This document shows, one piece after another, positions 19,445 to 30,664 of a stretch of DNA of 64,000 nucleotides. This DNA comes from Microbispora bryophytorum (lineage in GTDB: Bacteria > Actinomycetota > Actinomycetes > Streptosporangiales > Streptosporangiaceae), in NCBI RefSeq assembly GCF_006874465.1, contig NZ_VIRL01000004.1, positions 186,001 through 250,000 on the forward strand, in the 5' to 3' direction. A program made the translations under genes and the position numbers. Under the pieces are notes generated by a model. That model was not told the origin of the DNA. It worked only from the letters and a program-made list of their open reading frames with translations, and searched no databases. The number at the start of each line of letters is the position of its first letter. The stretch's first letter is position 1.

Positions 19445-21106
19445 TCAGGCGGACACCATCGTCTCCTGTTCTTCCCGCGGCCGTGCGGGAGGAGCGTCAC
19501 CCGGTGAGTCCGGGTCATGGGAGTCCGGGTCGTGAGGGGCCGGCTCAAGCGAGGCAGGGTCGCTGGGGGCCGAGTCGCCGGGGGCCGAGTCGTGAGGGGC
19601 CGAGTCGTGAGGGGCCGGGGCGTCCGGGGAGTCGTCGAGCAGGGCCAGGAGTTCGTCCATCGCCTCACGCAGGTGGCCGATCATGCTCCAGACGTCGGGC
19701 AACCGGGTCGGGCAGGCGACGACGCCGAAGTCCAGCCGCCCGTCGTACGACGCGCAGGTGATGCTGATCCCCCCGGTGGCGTCGGTGACCACGGACAGCG
19801 GGTGGTAGGCGAGCATCCGGGCGCCGCACAGGTACAACGGCACGCGGGGGCCCGGCACGTTCGACACGATGAGGTTGACGCCCGCGCCCGTGACCCCCGC
19901 GAGGCGGAACACCATCGGCGTGGCCAGCGCCGCGAAGGCACTCGGCACCATCGCGCACACGTCGTCCAGCCAGGTGCGGTGGGAGACGGCGAAGCGCCGC
20001 TTCGCGGCGGCCAGCGCCGAGCGGACGGCGGCCAGGCGCTCCCCGGGGGAGGCGACGTCCGTGGCCAGCGGTGTGATCATCGCTGAGATCCGGTTGCCGA
20101 CCCGCCCGTCCGCGATGTCCCGGGAGGCCCCGCCCACGTCCGGCGACCGCTGGGAGCGCAGGGCCACCGGCACGGCCGCCACCAGCGGCCGGTCGGGCAG
20201 CGCGTCGTGGGCGAGCAGCCAGCGCCGCAGCGCCGAGGCGCACAGCGTCATCACCACGTCGTTCGGGCCCATGCCGAAGGCCCTGGCCACCCTCCTGACC
20301 TCCGACAGCGGCACGGAGCCGAGGGCGACCTCCCGCTTTCCGGAGATCGGGCCGTTGAACGGCGTGCGCGGCGCGACCAGCGGCGGCGTCTCGGGCAGCG
20401 GCCGCGCGTCTCCCGCGAGCGCGCGGGCGGCCTGGGCCACGAGCCGGGCGTCGGGCAGCGCCGCCATGACCGGGATCGCGTCCAGGTCGGCGGCGGCGCG
20501 GGCGAGTGAGCACAGCGTCTCCACCGGTTGGACGATCGTCCGGGTGATCGCTCCGGCGAGCATCGTGAGCAGCCCGGGCGGCTGCGGCGACGCCGGGGCC
20601 GGGGGCGCCTCGACCCGGCGCGGCTGCGGCGACGGGTCGAGCAACGCGGTCAGGATCTCCGAGCCCGACACGCCGTCGATCGCACAGTGGTGCACCTTGA
20701 TGTAGAGGGCGCAGCGGCCGCCGTCCAGTCCGTGCACGAGGTGTGCCTCCCACAGCGGCCGCCCGCGGTCGAGCCGCCGCGCGTGGACGTCCGCCACGTA
20801 CGCCGCCAGTTCCCGTTCCCCGCCGGGCGCCGGGAGAGTGGTCTCGTGCACGTGCGCGTCGAGGTCGACGTCCGGGTCGTCCAGCCAGTACGGCCGATCG
20901 AGCCCGAAGGGCACGTCGGCCAGCCGCATCCGCAGCGGCGGGGCGAGGTGGAGCCGCTCGCGCAGCAGGGCGAGCAGCGCCTCCCTGGTCAGGTCGCCGG
21001 AGGGCGAGGCCGAAGGGTCGAGTATGGCGACACCCGCCACATGGGTCGCGGTCGTCGCCGACTCCACGCTCAGGAACTGCGCGTCGAGTGCCGTCAACTG
21101 GCGCAT
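19445..21106 (-). CDS. Wax ester synthase/diacylglycerol acyltransferase (WS/DGAT)
   Basis: 553 aa. The acyltransferase motif HHCAIDG is at 139-145; NDVVMTLCASALRRWL and GVNLIVSNVPGPRVPLYLCGARML are the C-terminal family blocks. It would transfer an acyl group from acyl-CoA to a fatty alcohol or diacylglycerol for storage lipid. ATG 21106 has GGAGG 8 nt upstream and starts with the family sequence MRQLTALDAQFLSVE. The last 60 residues are a Pro/Asp/Ser tail with APHDS and SHDPD repeats not seen in the core family, apparently a local repeat expansion. It stands alone on this strand. Confidence 0.93.
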   Translation of the reverse strand: MRQLTALDAQFLSVESATTATHVAGVAILDPSASPSGDLTREALLALLRERLHLAPPLRMRLADVPFGLDRPYWLDDPDVDLDAHVHETTLPAPGGERELAAYVADVHARRLDRGRPLWEAHLVHGLDGGRCALYIKVHHCAIDGVSGSEILTALLDPSPQPRRVEAPPAPASPQPPGLLTMLAGAITRTIVQPVETLCSLARAAADLDAIPVMAALPDARLVAQAARALAGDARPLPETPPLVAPRTPFNGPISGKREVALGSVPLSEVRRVARAFGMGPNDVVMTLCASALRRWLLAHDALPDRPLVAAVPVALRSQRSPDVGGASRDIADGRVGNRISAMITPLATDVASPGERLAAVRSALAAAKRRFAVSHRTWLDDVCAMVPSAFAALATPMVFRLAGVTGAGVNLIVSNVPGPRVPLYLCGARMLAYHPLSVVTDATGGISITCASYDGRLDFGVVACPTRLPDVWSMIGHLREAMDELLALLDDSPDAPAPHDSAPHDSAPGDSAPSDPASLEPAPHDPDSHDPDSPGDAPPARPREEQETMVSA

Positions 21107-21455
21107 CTCGTCATCCTCCCGCTCACGCCGCCCGGTCATGCCACCCGGTCATGCCACCCGGTCATGCCACCCGGTCATGCCCCCCGGACATGCCGTTGGT
21201 CCGCGGCCGGCCCAGCCGTCCGGGATCCGCAGCCCCGGCGCAGGGCGCCGCACGCCGGGGGCCGTTCACCCGCGGCGATCCCCTGGCGCACGATAGTCAC
21301 CCGCCTGCGCACCGTGACCATCATCGACGCATCGCGTTACCGCCGCGTTTCTCCCACGTGCCGCCGGGGGATGTTCAGGCGCGCCCGTGACCCAGGCGAG
21401 ACGAACGCGGTCGCGGCCGGCGCCGGGGGAACCGGCGTCGCCCGCCGGATGCGGG
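21107..21455. repeat. Gap upstream of WS/DGAT with a 14-bp tandem array
   Basis: No gene is supported here. About 21130-21190 holds four to five copies of the 14-bp unit CCCGGTCATGCCAC just upstream of the WS/DGAT ribosome-binding site. The rest is GC-rich and contains the hairpin at 21233-21260. Confidence 0.6.
21233..21260 (-). terminator. Hairpin downstream of DUF574 gene
   Basis: CCCCGGCG (21233-21240) pairs with CGCCGGGG (21253-21260) across a 12-nt loop, about 200 bp after the methyltransferase stop. A moderate candidate terminator. Confidence 0.4.
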
Positions 21456-22271
21456 TCAGGGCTTGCGCGCCACGCCGCCGAAGCAGGCCACCTCGCGGGG
21501 CTCGCCCCACGGGTTGTCCTCCGCCCGCCATCGCGACACCGAGACGATGCCGGGGTCGAGCAGCTCCAGGCCGGTGAAGTAGCCCCCGATCTGCTCGGGG
21601 CTTCGCGGGGTGTAGGGGGTGGCGCCGCTGGCGGTGTTGTAGCGGCCGAGCGCCTCGACGTACGCCGGGTCGGTGTCGGAGCCGTCGTAGAGCGCGAGAT
21701 AGCTGCCGGACGGCAGGGCCGCAAGCAGCCGGCGCACGATCTCCCGGGCCTCGTCGTAGTCCGCCACCAGGCCGAGGATGCCCATCAGCATGAGTGCGGT
21801 CGGCCGCGTGAAGTCGAGCGTGCCGGCCGCCTCCCGCAGGATGCGGCCGGGGTCGCGCACGTCGGCCTCGATGTAGTCGGTGGCCCCCTCGGGGGTGCTG
21901 GTCAGCAGCGCCTGGGCGTGCACCAGCACCAGGGGGTCGTTGTCGACGTAGACGATCCGGGACGCCGGGGCCAGCCGCTGGGCGACCTCGTGGGTGTTGC
22001 CGACGGTGGGCAGCCCCGTGCCGATGTCCAGGAACTGGCGGATTCCGGCCTCGCCGGCGAGATAGCCGACGGTGCGCACGAGCATCTGCCGGGACTGGCG
22101 GGCGATGTCCACCATCCCGGGGAAGACGGCGCGGATCCGTTCCCCCGCCTCCCTGTCGACGGGGTAATGGTCCTTGCCTCCGAGGAAGTAGTTCCAGACG
22201 CGAGCCGAGTGCGGCACGCTGCTGTCGATCCTGCGGACGCCGGGGTCGTCGGCGGGAGAAGTGTCGCTCAT
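21456..22271 (-). CDS. SAM-dependent methyltransferase, DUF574 (Methyltransf_19) family
   Basis: 271 aa. Family hallmarks: IDSSVPHSARVWNYFLGGKDHYPVDREAGERI at the N-terminus, SAM-binding FLDIGTGLPTVGNTHEVAQ (about 81-99), and VYVDNDPLVLVHAQALL. Actinomycetes carry many copies, often near regulators or cell-envelope genes; substrates are mostly unknown. A second copy lies at 25422. It reads alone, with PolX upstream on the same strand separated by a terminator at 22407-22435. Confidence 0.92.
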   Translation of the reverse strand: MSDTSPADDPGVRRIDSSVPHSARVWNYFLGGKDHYPVDREAGERIRAVFPGMVDIARQSRQMLVRTVGYLAGEAGIRQFLDIGTGLPTVGNTHEVAQRLAPASRIVYVDNDPLVLVHAQALLTSTPEGATDYIEADVRDPGRILREAAGTLDFTRPTALMLMGILGLVADYDEAREIVRRLLAALPSGSYLALYDGSDTDPAYVEALGRYNTASGATPYTPRSPEQIGGYFTGLELLDPGIVSVSRWRAEDNPWGEPREVACFGGVARKP

Positions 22272-22406
22272 GGGGGCCCTCGGAGTGGTCGGAACGGAGA
22301 GACGACCGCACCCGCGTCAGTGATCTCCGCTCGTCGCCGGGGGATCGCGCGTCGCGGCCCATCCTTTCCGATCAAGCTACGGCACGCAACCACAGGGCCG
22401 GCGCTT

Positions 22407-22435
22407 CCCCGGCCGACCGGCCGGGTCGGCCGGGG
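22407..22435 (-). terminator. Strong hairpin downstream of PolX
   Basis: A perfect 12-bp stem, CCCCGGCCGACC (22407-22418) with its complement (22424-22435), around a 5-nt loop, about 79 nt past the PolX stop. Confidence 0.7.
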
Positions 22436-22513
22436 TGGGTCGGCCGGGGGTGGGCCCGGCAGGGGCGGGCCGACGGCGGCGCGCCCGATGATCCGCCGGC
22501 GGGAGCCGTGCGG

Positions 22514-24199
22514 TCAGTCCCTGCCCAGATGGGCCAGCAGGCGGTCGAGGGGCCAGGTGTTGACCACGTCGTCCGGGGTGAGCCAGGCCCGCTGCGCGAT
22601 GCCCACGCCGAACCTCTGGTGGGCCAGATGCGGGACGGCGTGGGAGTCGCTGTCGATGGAGAACTTCACGCCGTGGTGGCGCGCGAGCCGTACGAGGCCG
22701 GAGGGCAGGTCGGCCCGATCGGGGTAGGAGTCGATCTCCATGATCGTGCCGGTTCTGGCGGCGGCGCGGAAGACCGCGTCCCAGTCCGCGTCCACCGGCG
22801 GCCGCTTGCCGATCTTCCGCGTCGTGGGGTGGCCGATGACGTGGACGTGCGGATTCTCGCAGGCGGTGATGAAACGGCGGGTCATCTCCTCCCGCGACTG
22901 GCCGAAGTGCGAGTGCACCGACGCGACGCAGACGTCGAATCCGGCCAGCACCTCGGCCGGCCAGTCCACCGAGCCGTCCGGGGCGATGTTCAGCTCGCTG
23001 CCGTGCAGCAGCCGCATATCCGGATATTTCGCCTGCAGTTCGGCGATGCGGGCGCGCTGGGCGAGGGCCTTGTCGAGGGTCATGCGCTGCATGACCAGGT
23101 CGGGCGCGTGGTCGGTCACCGCGTAGTAGGAGTAGCCGCGCATCGCGGCGGCGGCCGTCATGTCCTCCAGCGAGGCGATGCCGTCGGTGAGGTCGGTGTG
23201 GGTGTGCAGGTCGCCCCGCAGGTCGTGCAGCTCGACCAGGCGCGGCAGCTCGCCCCGCAGCGCGGCCGCCACCTCGCCGCCGTCCTCTCGCAGCGCCGGG
23301 TGCACCCACGCCATGCCGAGCGCCTGGTAGACCTCCTCCTCGGTCTCCGACGCGATGAGGCGGTCGCCGTCGAACAGGCCGTACTCCGACAGCTTCCAGC
23401 CCTTCTTGACCGCCATCTCCCGGATGCGGACGTTGTGCTCCTTGCTGCCGGTGAAGTAGACCATGGCCGCCCCCCACGACTCGGCGGGGATGAGCCGCAG
23501 GTCGACCTGCAGGCCGCGGTCGGTCCTGATCGAGGTCTTCCGCTCGCCCTTCGCGACGATCTCGGTGACGTACGGCTGCCGCGCGAACAGCTCCATCAGG
23601 CCGGGGTCGCCGACGGCGAGGACGTCGATGTCGCCGATCGTCTCGCTCATCCGGCGCAGCGACCCGGCGACGGCGATCCGGTCGGCGGGCAGCGAGGCGA
23701 TGACCCGCTCGGCGAGATCCGCCGCGACGCCGAGGTGGACCCGGCCGCCCGACCGCTCCATGTGCTCGATGCCCTTGAGCAGGTTCTCCTCGGTCTTGGC
23801 GCCGAAGCCGCGCAGGCCCTGCAATCGGCCGTCCCGGATCGCGTCTGCCAGCGCCGCGGGGGAGTCGATGCCGAGCTCCTGGAACAGGAACAGCGCCTTC
23901 TTCGGGCCGAGCGAGGGGATCCGGGTCAGCCTGCGCACCCCCTCGGGCACCTTGCCCCGCAGGTCGTCGAGCTGGCGGAAGCTGCCGCGCTCCAGGAACT
24001 CCTCGACCTTCTTGGCGATCGCCTCGCCCACGCCCGGGATCGACCGCGCATCGGTCTCCGCGAGGTCCCCGGGGAATCCCGCGATCGACTTGGCCGCCTT
24101 CTGGTAGCTGCGCACGCGGAAGGCGTCCCCGCCGTTCAGCGCGAAAAGCTCGGCGTACTCCTGCAGCGCCGCGGCTGCCTCGTCATTGGCCCGTCCCAT
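22514..24199 (-). CDS. polX: DNA polymerase X family protein with PHP domain (PolX)
   Basis: 561 aa. Order: helix-hairpin-helix 8-kDa domain (about 1-85, ARSIPGVGEAIAKKVEEFL), a second HhH (LTRIPSLGPKKALFLF), nucleotidyltransferase palm with GSLRRMSETIGDIDVLAV (DxD metal pair) and VDLRLI, then a C-terminal PHP exonuclease domain with LHTHTDLTDG, YAVTDHA, HGSELNI, ASVHSHF, VIGHPT and SDSHA. It should fill gaps in base-excision repair and proofread with the PHP domain. The start ATG 24199 lies 5 bp after the esterase stop, so they share a transcript; the functional link is unclear. Confidence 0.94.
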   Translation of the reverse strand: MGRANDEAAAALQEYAELFALNGGDAFRVRSYQKAAKSIAGFPGDLAETDARSIPGVGEAIAKKVEEFLERGSFRQLDDLRGKVPEGVRRLTRIPSLGPKKALFLFQELGIDSPAALADAIRDGRLQGLRGFGAKTEENLLKGIEHMERSGGRVHLGVAADLAERVIASLPADRIAVAGSLRRMSETIGDIDVLAVGDPGLMELFARQPYVTEIVAKGERKTSIRTDRGLQVDLRLIPAESWGAAMVYFTGSKEHNVRIREMAVKKGWKLSEYGLFDGDRLIASETEEEVYQALGMAWVHPALREDGGEVAAALRGELPRLVELHDLRGDLHTHTDLTDGIASLEDMTAAAAMRGYSYYAVTDHAPDLVMQRMTLDKALAQRARIAELQAKYPDMRLLHGSELNIAPDGSVDWPAEVLAGFDVCVASVHSHFGQSREEMTRRFITACENPHVHVIGHPTTRKIGKRPPVDADWDAVFRAAARTGTIMEIDSYPDRADLPSGLVRLARHHGVKFSIDSDSHAVPHLAHQRFGVGIAQRAWLTPDDVVNTWPLDRLLAHLGRD

Positions 24200-24204
24200 G
24201 TCTC

Positions 24205-25134
24205 TCAGGGTAGGAGAAGCGGCAGCGCGCGTTCGAACGAACGGATCCAGTACGGCCAGGTATGGGTGCCGTTTCCATAGAAATCCGTCGTCACCTTCAC
24301 CCCCGCCTTCTCCGCGGCCCGGGCGAAGTTCAGGTTCTGCCGCATGATCGAGGCTTCGGTGCGATCGACCGGCCCGTCCCCGTGGTCCAGCGGCCCGGGC
24401 TCGCCGTCACCCGCGGACGCGTAGAGGCGCACGCCCTTCAGCCGCCCGGCCAGGCCGGCGGGGTTGTGCTCCGCCCAGGCATCCGGGTCGCCCCACAGAT
24501 CCTCGGTGTCCACGCCGTTGTCCGCCATGAACGCCCGATATCCGGAGACGTCGTCGCGGGTGTCGAGCACCCCGGAGAACGACGCCGCGGCCTCGAACAC
24601 ACCCGGATGCCGGGCCGCGTAGACGAACGCGCCGAGGCCGCCCATGGAGAAGCCGGCGATCGCGCGGCGTGTGCCGACGCCGTATCGCGGCTCGACAAGG
24701 TGCGGCACCTCGGTCAGGTGGAAGGTCTCCCAGGCGGGGCCGTCGCGCCAGTCGGCGTACCAGCCCATCGAACCGCCCTCGGGGACGATGACGACGGCGT
24801 CGAGGCCGGCGGTCAGCCGGGCCACCTCGCCCGTCCTGAGCCAGTCCCAGCCGCCGCCGGCGCAGCAGCCGTGCAGCAGGTACAGCGCGCGCCAGCCGGT
24901 GGAACCCGGCTTCCAGGCCGCCGGCTTCAGCACCCACACCGAGCGCCTCTCGCCCGTGGCCGGCGAGTCGATGACAAGTTTGTCCGTCCGCCCGTCCACG
25001 GCCTCCCGCGAGACGATCGCGGCCGAAGCCGTCGGGCGGACGGGCGGCGGCGCCGCGGACTCGGCGGCGCTCTGGCAGCCGCTCGCCATGACGACGAGGA
25101 CGACGAGGACGAGCCACGGCAGAATCTTCTTCAC
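24205..25134 (-). CDS. Secreted esterase lipoprotein (esterase D/antigen 85-like fold)
   Basis: 309 aa. GTG 25134 opens VKKILPWLVLVVLVVMASGCQS, a lipoprotein signal with Cys near 22. The mature part is an alpha/beta hydrolase of the PF00756 type: LYLLHGCCAGGG oxyanion loop, GFSMGGLGAFVYA nucleophile Ser (about 155-160), and GNGTHTWPYW catalytic His. Such enzymes include acetyl-xylan and feruloyl esterases and mycolyltransferases. A xylanase gene lies 1.3 kb away and a GAAAGTTCC box lies upstream, so a role in deacylating xylan is possible but unproven. PolX follows directly downstream. Confidence 0.82.
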   Translation of the reverse strand: MKKILPWLVLVVLVVMASGCQSAAESAAPPPVRPTASAAIVSREAVDGRTDKLVIDSPATGERRSVWVLKPAAWKPGSTGWRALYLLHGCCAGGGWDWLRTGEVARLTAGLDAVVIVPEGGSMGWYADWRDGPAWETFHLTEVPHLVEPRYGVGTRRAIAGFSMGGLGAFVYAARHPGVFEAAASFSGVLDTRDDVSGYRAFMADNGVDTEDLWGDPDAWAEHNPAGLAGRLKGVRLYASAGDGEPGPLDHGDGPVDRTEASIMRQNLNFARAAEKAGVKVTTDFYGNGTHTWPYWIRSFERALPLLLP

Positions 25135-25339
25135 GAAAAGGTGGATGTCATATCGATCCGCCGCCGTCAATGGCGGAGAGAGTGAATTGCGGCGTTTTAG
25201 GCGAATTGGTGCGCAATTCGAGGACGCAGGCCTTGACCGGCCGCAAGCCGGGCCGCGACCGGCCGGTGAGCGAGCCGGATGGCTTGACCGGCTCCCGGCG
25301 GGACGAATACCGTCTCCCGAAAAATCACTTAATCGGCCG

Positions 25340-25350
25340 CGAAAGTTCCG
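25340..25350. promoter_or_regulatory. Imperfect GAAANTTTC-like box upstream of esterase
   Basis: CGAAAGTTCCG differs at one position from CGAAAGTTTCG. It lies 206 bp upstream of the esterase and 72 bp upstream of the divergent methyltransferase gene. The weakest member of the proposed box family. Confidence 0.25.
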
Positions 25351-25421
25351 CGGCGGTGAGACGGGGCGATCGGGTGCCGTTGTCTCCCCTGTCGATCGAG
25401 AGACAGCAGTAAGGAGCACTG

Positions 25422-26261
25422 ATGTCAGAGCCGACGGACCGCGAACCGGTCGCCAGGCCCGTTCCGCGAATCAATACCGCGGTTCCGCATCCGGCCCGGA
25501 TATACGACTACCTGCTGGGCGGCAAGGACAACTTCGCGCCCGACCGTGAGGCGGCCGAACACCTTCTCAGGGTTTCACCGGGCACCCGCGAAGGCGTTCG
25601 CGCCCACCGGGCCTTCCTCCGCCGGGCGGTACGTCATCTCGCCGGAGAGGCGGGAATGACGCAGTTCCTCGACATCGGCACGGGCATTCCCACCCAGGGC
25701 AACACCCATGAGGTCGCTCAGCAGGTCAACCCCGCGGCCCGGGTGGCCTACGTGGACAACGACCCCATCGTCCTGGTGCACGGCCGAGCCCTGCTGACCG
25801 GCAGCGCCGCGGGCATGACGTCGGTGATCGAGGCCGACCTGCGGAAGCCGGAGACGATCCTGTCCCACCCGGAGGTCCGGGCCGTGATCGACTTCGACCG
25901 TCCGGTGGCCGTCATCCTGGCGGGCGTCCTGCACTTCATCACCGACGAGGAGGACCCGCACGGCCTGGTCGAGACATTCAAGGCCGCCGTGCCCTCGGGC
26001 AGCCACCTGCTGCTGTCGCATATCACGCTCGACTTCGCCCCCCAGGTGAGCGAGGAGGACTTCACCAAGCCCTACGACAACAGCACCGCGCCCATGGTGC
26101 CCCGCACCCTCGACCAGGTGCTGCGGTTCTTCGAGGGCTGGCAGGTGATCGATCCGGGCGTGGTCGAGGTGGTGCGCTGGCGGCCTGACGAGTACAAGGA
26201 CCGGGAGCGCATTCCGGGAGGTCACGCCTGGGCCTACGGCGCCCTTGCGGAGAAGCCCTGA
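25422..26261 (+). CDS. SAM-dependent methyltransferase, DUF574 (Methyltransf_19) family
   Basis: 279 aa, paralogue of the protein at 21456. INTAVPHPARIYDYLLGGKDNFAPDREAAEHL and FLDIGTGIPTQGNTHEVAQ are the family signatures; VVRWRP near the end is also conserved. AAGGAG precedes the ATG by 6 nt. It is divergent from the esterase and convergent with the xylanase, separated from the latter by a strong bidirectional terminator. The substrate is unknown. Confidence 0.92.
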   Translation: MSEPTDREPVARPVPRINTAVPHPARIYDYLLGGKDNFAPDREAAEHLLRVSPGTREGVRAHRAFLRRAVRHLAGEAGMTQFLDIGTGIPTQGNTHEVAQQVNPAARVAYVDNDPIVLVHGRALLTGSAAGMTSVIEADLRKPETILSHPEVRAVIDFDRPVAVILAGVLHFITDEEDPHGLVETFKAAVPSGSHLLLSHITLDFAPQVSEEDFTKPYDNSTAPMVPRTLDQVLRFFEGWQVIDPGVVEVVRWRPDEYKDRERIPGGHAWAYGALAEKP

Positions 26262-26293
26262 CCCGGAACGGGAAGAGGGCGTACGGCCCAACG

Positions 26294-26330
26294 CAAGGCC
26301 TCCGGTGCGACGTGCGCACCGGAGGCCTTG
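26294..26330. terminator. Bidirectional terminator between DUF574 and xylanase genes
   Basis: A perfect 16-bp stem (26294-26309 with 26315-26330) and a 5-nt loop sit between two convergent stop codons. It serves both directions. Confidence 0.9.
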
Positions 26331-26392
26331 CTCGCGACTAGAGCGAGAGGTTCAGCAGGTGGGGCCGGACCGAGTCGGTGGCCCCGCCGGCC

Positions 26393-28409
<2,017 letters not shown>

Positions 28410-29046
28410 ACTCGGCCGTCGACGCCGGCGGATTCCCCGCCATCGCCGGCGGAGTGCACGCCACCGCCGAGCCGCAGCAGGTCATCGACGCCGGCTGGGA
28501 CCTCGCCGCGATCGGCGAGGGGGAGCCGACGATCGTCGCCCTGGTCGAGGCGCTTCGCGCGGACCGGCCGCTCACCGCCGTGCCCGGCCTGGCCGTGCGC
28601 GACGGCGACGGCAGGGCGCTGCGCACGCCACCGGCCCCGCAGTTACCGCTGGACGCCTTTCCGTCCTTCCCCGACCGGCGCGGTCACTTCGGGCCCATCG
28701 AGATCACGAGGGGCTGCGCCTACACGTGCCGCTTCTGTCAGACGCCCTTCATGTTCGGCCTTCATGTTCGGCGGCAGGTTCCGGCACCGCAGCGTGGACG
28801 GCGTGCGCTCACGTCCGCCGGATGGCCGCCCACGGCCTGCGCGACGTCCGTTTCATCACCCCCACCGCCCTCTCGTACGGCACGCAGGGGCCGGAGCCGG
28901 CGCTGGACGCCGTGGAGGAACTGCTGGCGGGCGTCAAAGAGGAACTGCCCCCGAACGGGCGGGTGTTCTTCGGCAGCTTCCCCTCCGAGATCCGTCCCGA
29001 GCACGTGACGCCGGAGGCGATGCGGCTGCTCAAGCGCTACCGAGTT
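28410..29046 (+). pseudogene. Decayed B12-binding/radical SAM protein gene
   Basis: Pieces of one radical SAM protein lie in three frames. The first piece has IAGGVHATAEPQQVIDAGWDLAAIGEGEPTIVALVEAL and the Fe-S motif ITRGCAYTCRFCQTPFMFG (CxxxCxxC). A 13-bp tandem duplication (CCTTCATGTTCGG, about 28746-28771) then shifts the frame, a second indel follows near 28805-28815, and the third frame continues HVRRMAAHGLRDVRFITPTALSYG..GRVFFGSFPSEIRPEHVTPEAMRLLKRY. Homology stops abruptly near 29046; the N-terminal part of the B12-binding domain and the whole C-terminus are missing. It resembles the TIGR04013-type family. Nonfunctional. Confidence 0.8.
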
Positions 29047-29126
29047 GCGGGCCGGTGCTCCGGCCTTCAGGCTCGGGGTGAAGGCCCGCGTGGGAGGGCC
29101 GCCAAGGCCCGAGCGTGCCCTGACGG

Positions 29127-29300
29127 TCAGTGTTCGTCCTGCGCTTGCTCGGCGGTTTCGGCGATCGGTACTGGCACGACGGCGGCGATTGTCCGTCCCC
29201 GGTTGGTGATGTACGTGATCCGGCCGCGTACAGCTGCGTCGTTGAGCACGTCCGCGAACCGGCGGCGCGCTTCCGCGACGCTCATCTCTCCCGAGTCCAT
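29127..29300 (-). CDS. Phd/YefM-type antitoxin, orphan
   Basis: About 57 aa from ATG 29300 (ATG 29285 or 29330 also possible). MSVAEARRRFADVLNDAAVRGRITYITNRGRTIAAVVPV is the Phd/YefM DNA-binding N-terminal pattern. No toxin gene (Doc, RelE or PIN type) is adjacent on either side; downstream lies hairpin-rich noncoding DNA at the broken end of the radical SAM pseudogene. It is likely a leftover of a toxin-antitoxin pair or a stand-alone DNA-binding protein. Confidence 0.7.
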   Translation of the reverse strand: MDSGEMSVAEARRRFADVLNDAAVRGRITYITNRGRTIAAVVPVPIAETAEQAQDEH

Positions 29301-29353
29301 GCACGTCTTGAAACGCGGACGCACGCGCATTTACGTGGATGCACAATTGCTCT

Positions 29354-29494
29354 GTGCAGCTGCGGTACAACTTCCGCCTCTACCCGACCCCGGGCCAGTG
29401 TCAAGCACTGGCCCGGGCGTTCGGGTGCGCGCGGACGGTGTTCAACGACAGGCTGCGCTGCCCGTCTCCGTCCGCCGAGTCCCTGCCCGGATAG
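29354..29494 (+). pseudogene. TnpB (IS200/IS605 OrfB) N-terminal fragment
   Basis: GTG 29354 opens VQLRYNFRLYPTPGQCQALARAFGCARTVFND, the standard N-terminus of actinomycete TnpB RNA-guided nucleases, but the frame leaves the family after about 35 residues and stops at codon 47. RuvC-like and zinc-finger parts are absent. No TnpA or element ends were identified. It marks an old insertion in a decaying intergenic patch. Confidence 0.75.
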
Positions 29495-29531
29495 GCACTG
29501 TCCCGGGCCCGGTGAGCGTGGGGCCCTCCGG

Positions 29532-30506
<975 letters not shown>

Positions 30507-30664
30507 AGCAGCACCCTATTTGCCCCATCACTTCCCGGGCGGGACGGGTGTCGCCCGCGCGCGGAGGGGGCGAATCACCAGCGCGGCGCGGTGACGTCGA
30601 TCGGCCGGGGTGAGAGCGCGGTTGACCCGAACCACGTGGTGATCACGACAAGATGCGGCGCGCC

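Noticed and set aside
28762-29370. Minus-strand frame across the radical SAM pseudogene
   Set aside because: Its sequence has no domain character and covers clear radical SAM, antitoxin and TnpB pieces in other frames. A resemblance of its middle to a TnpB C-terminus was too weak to call.
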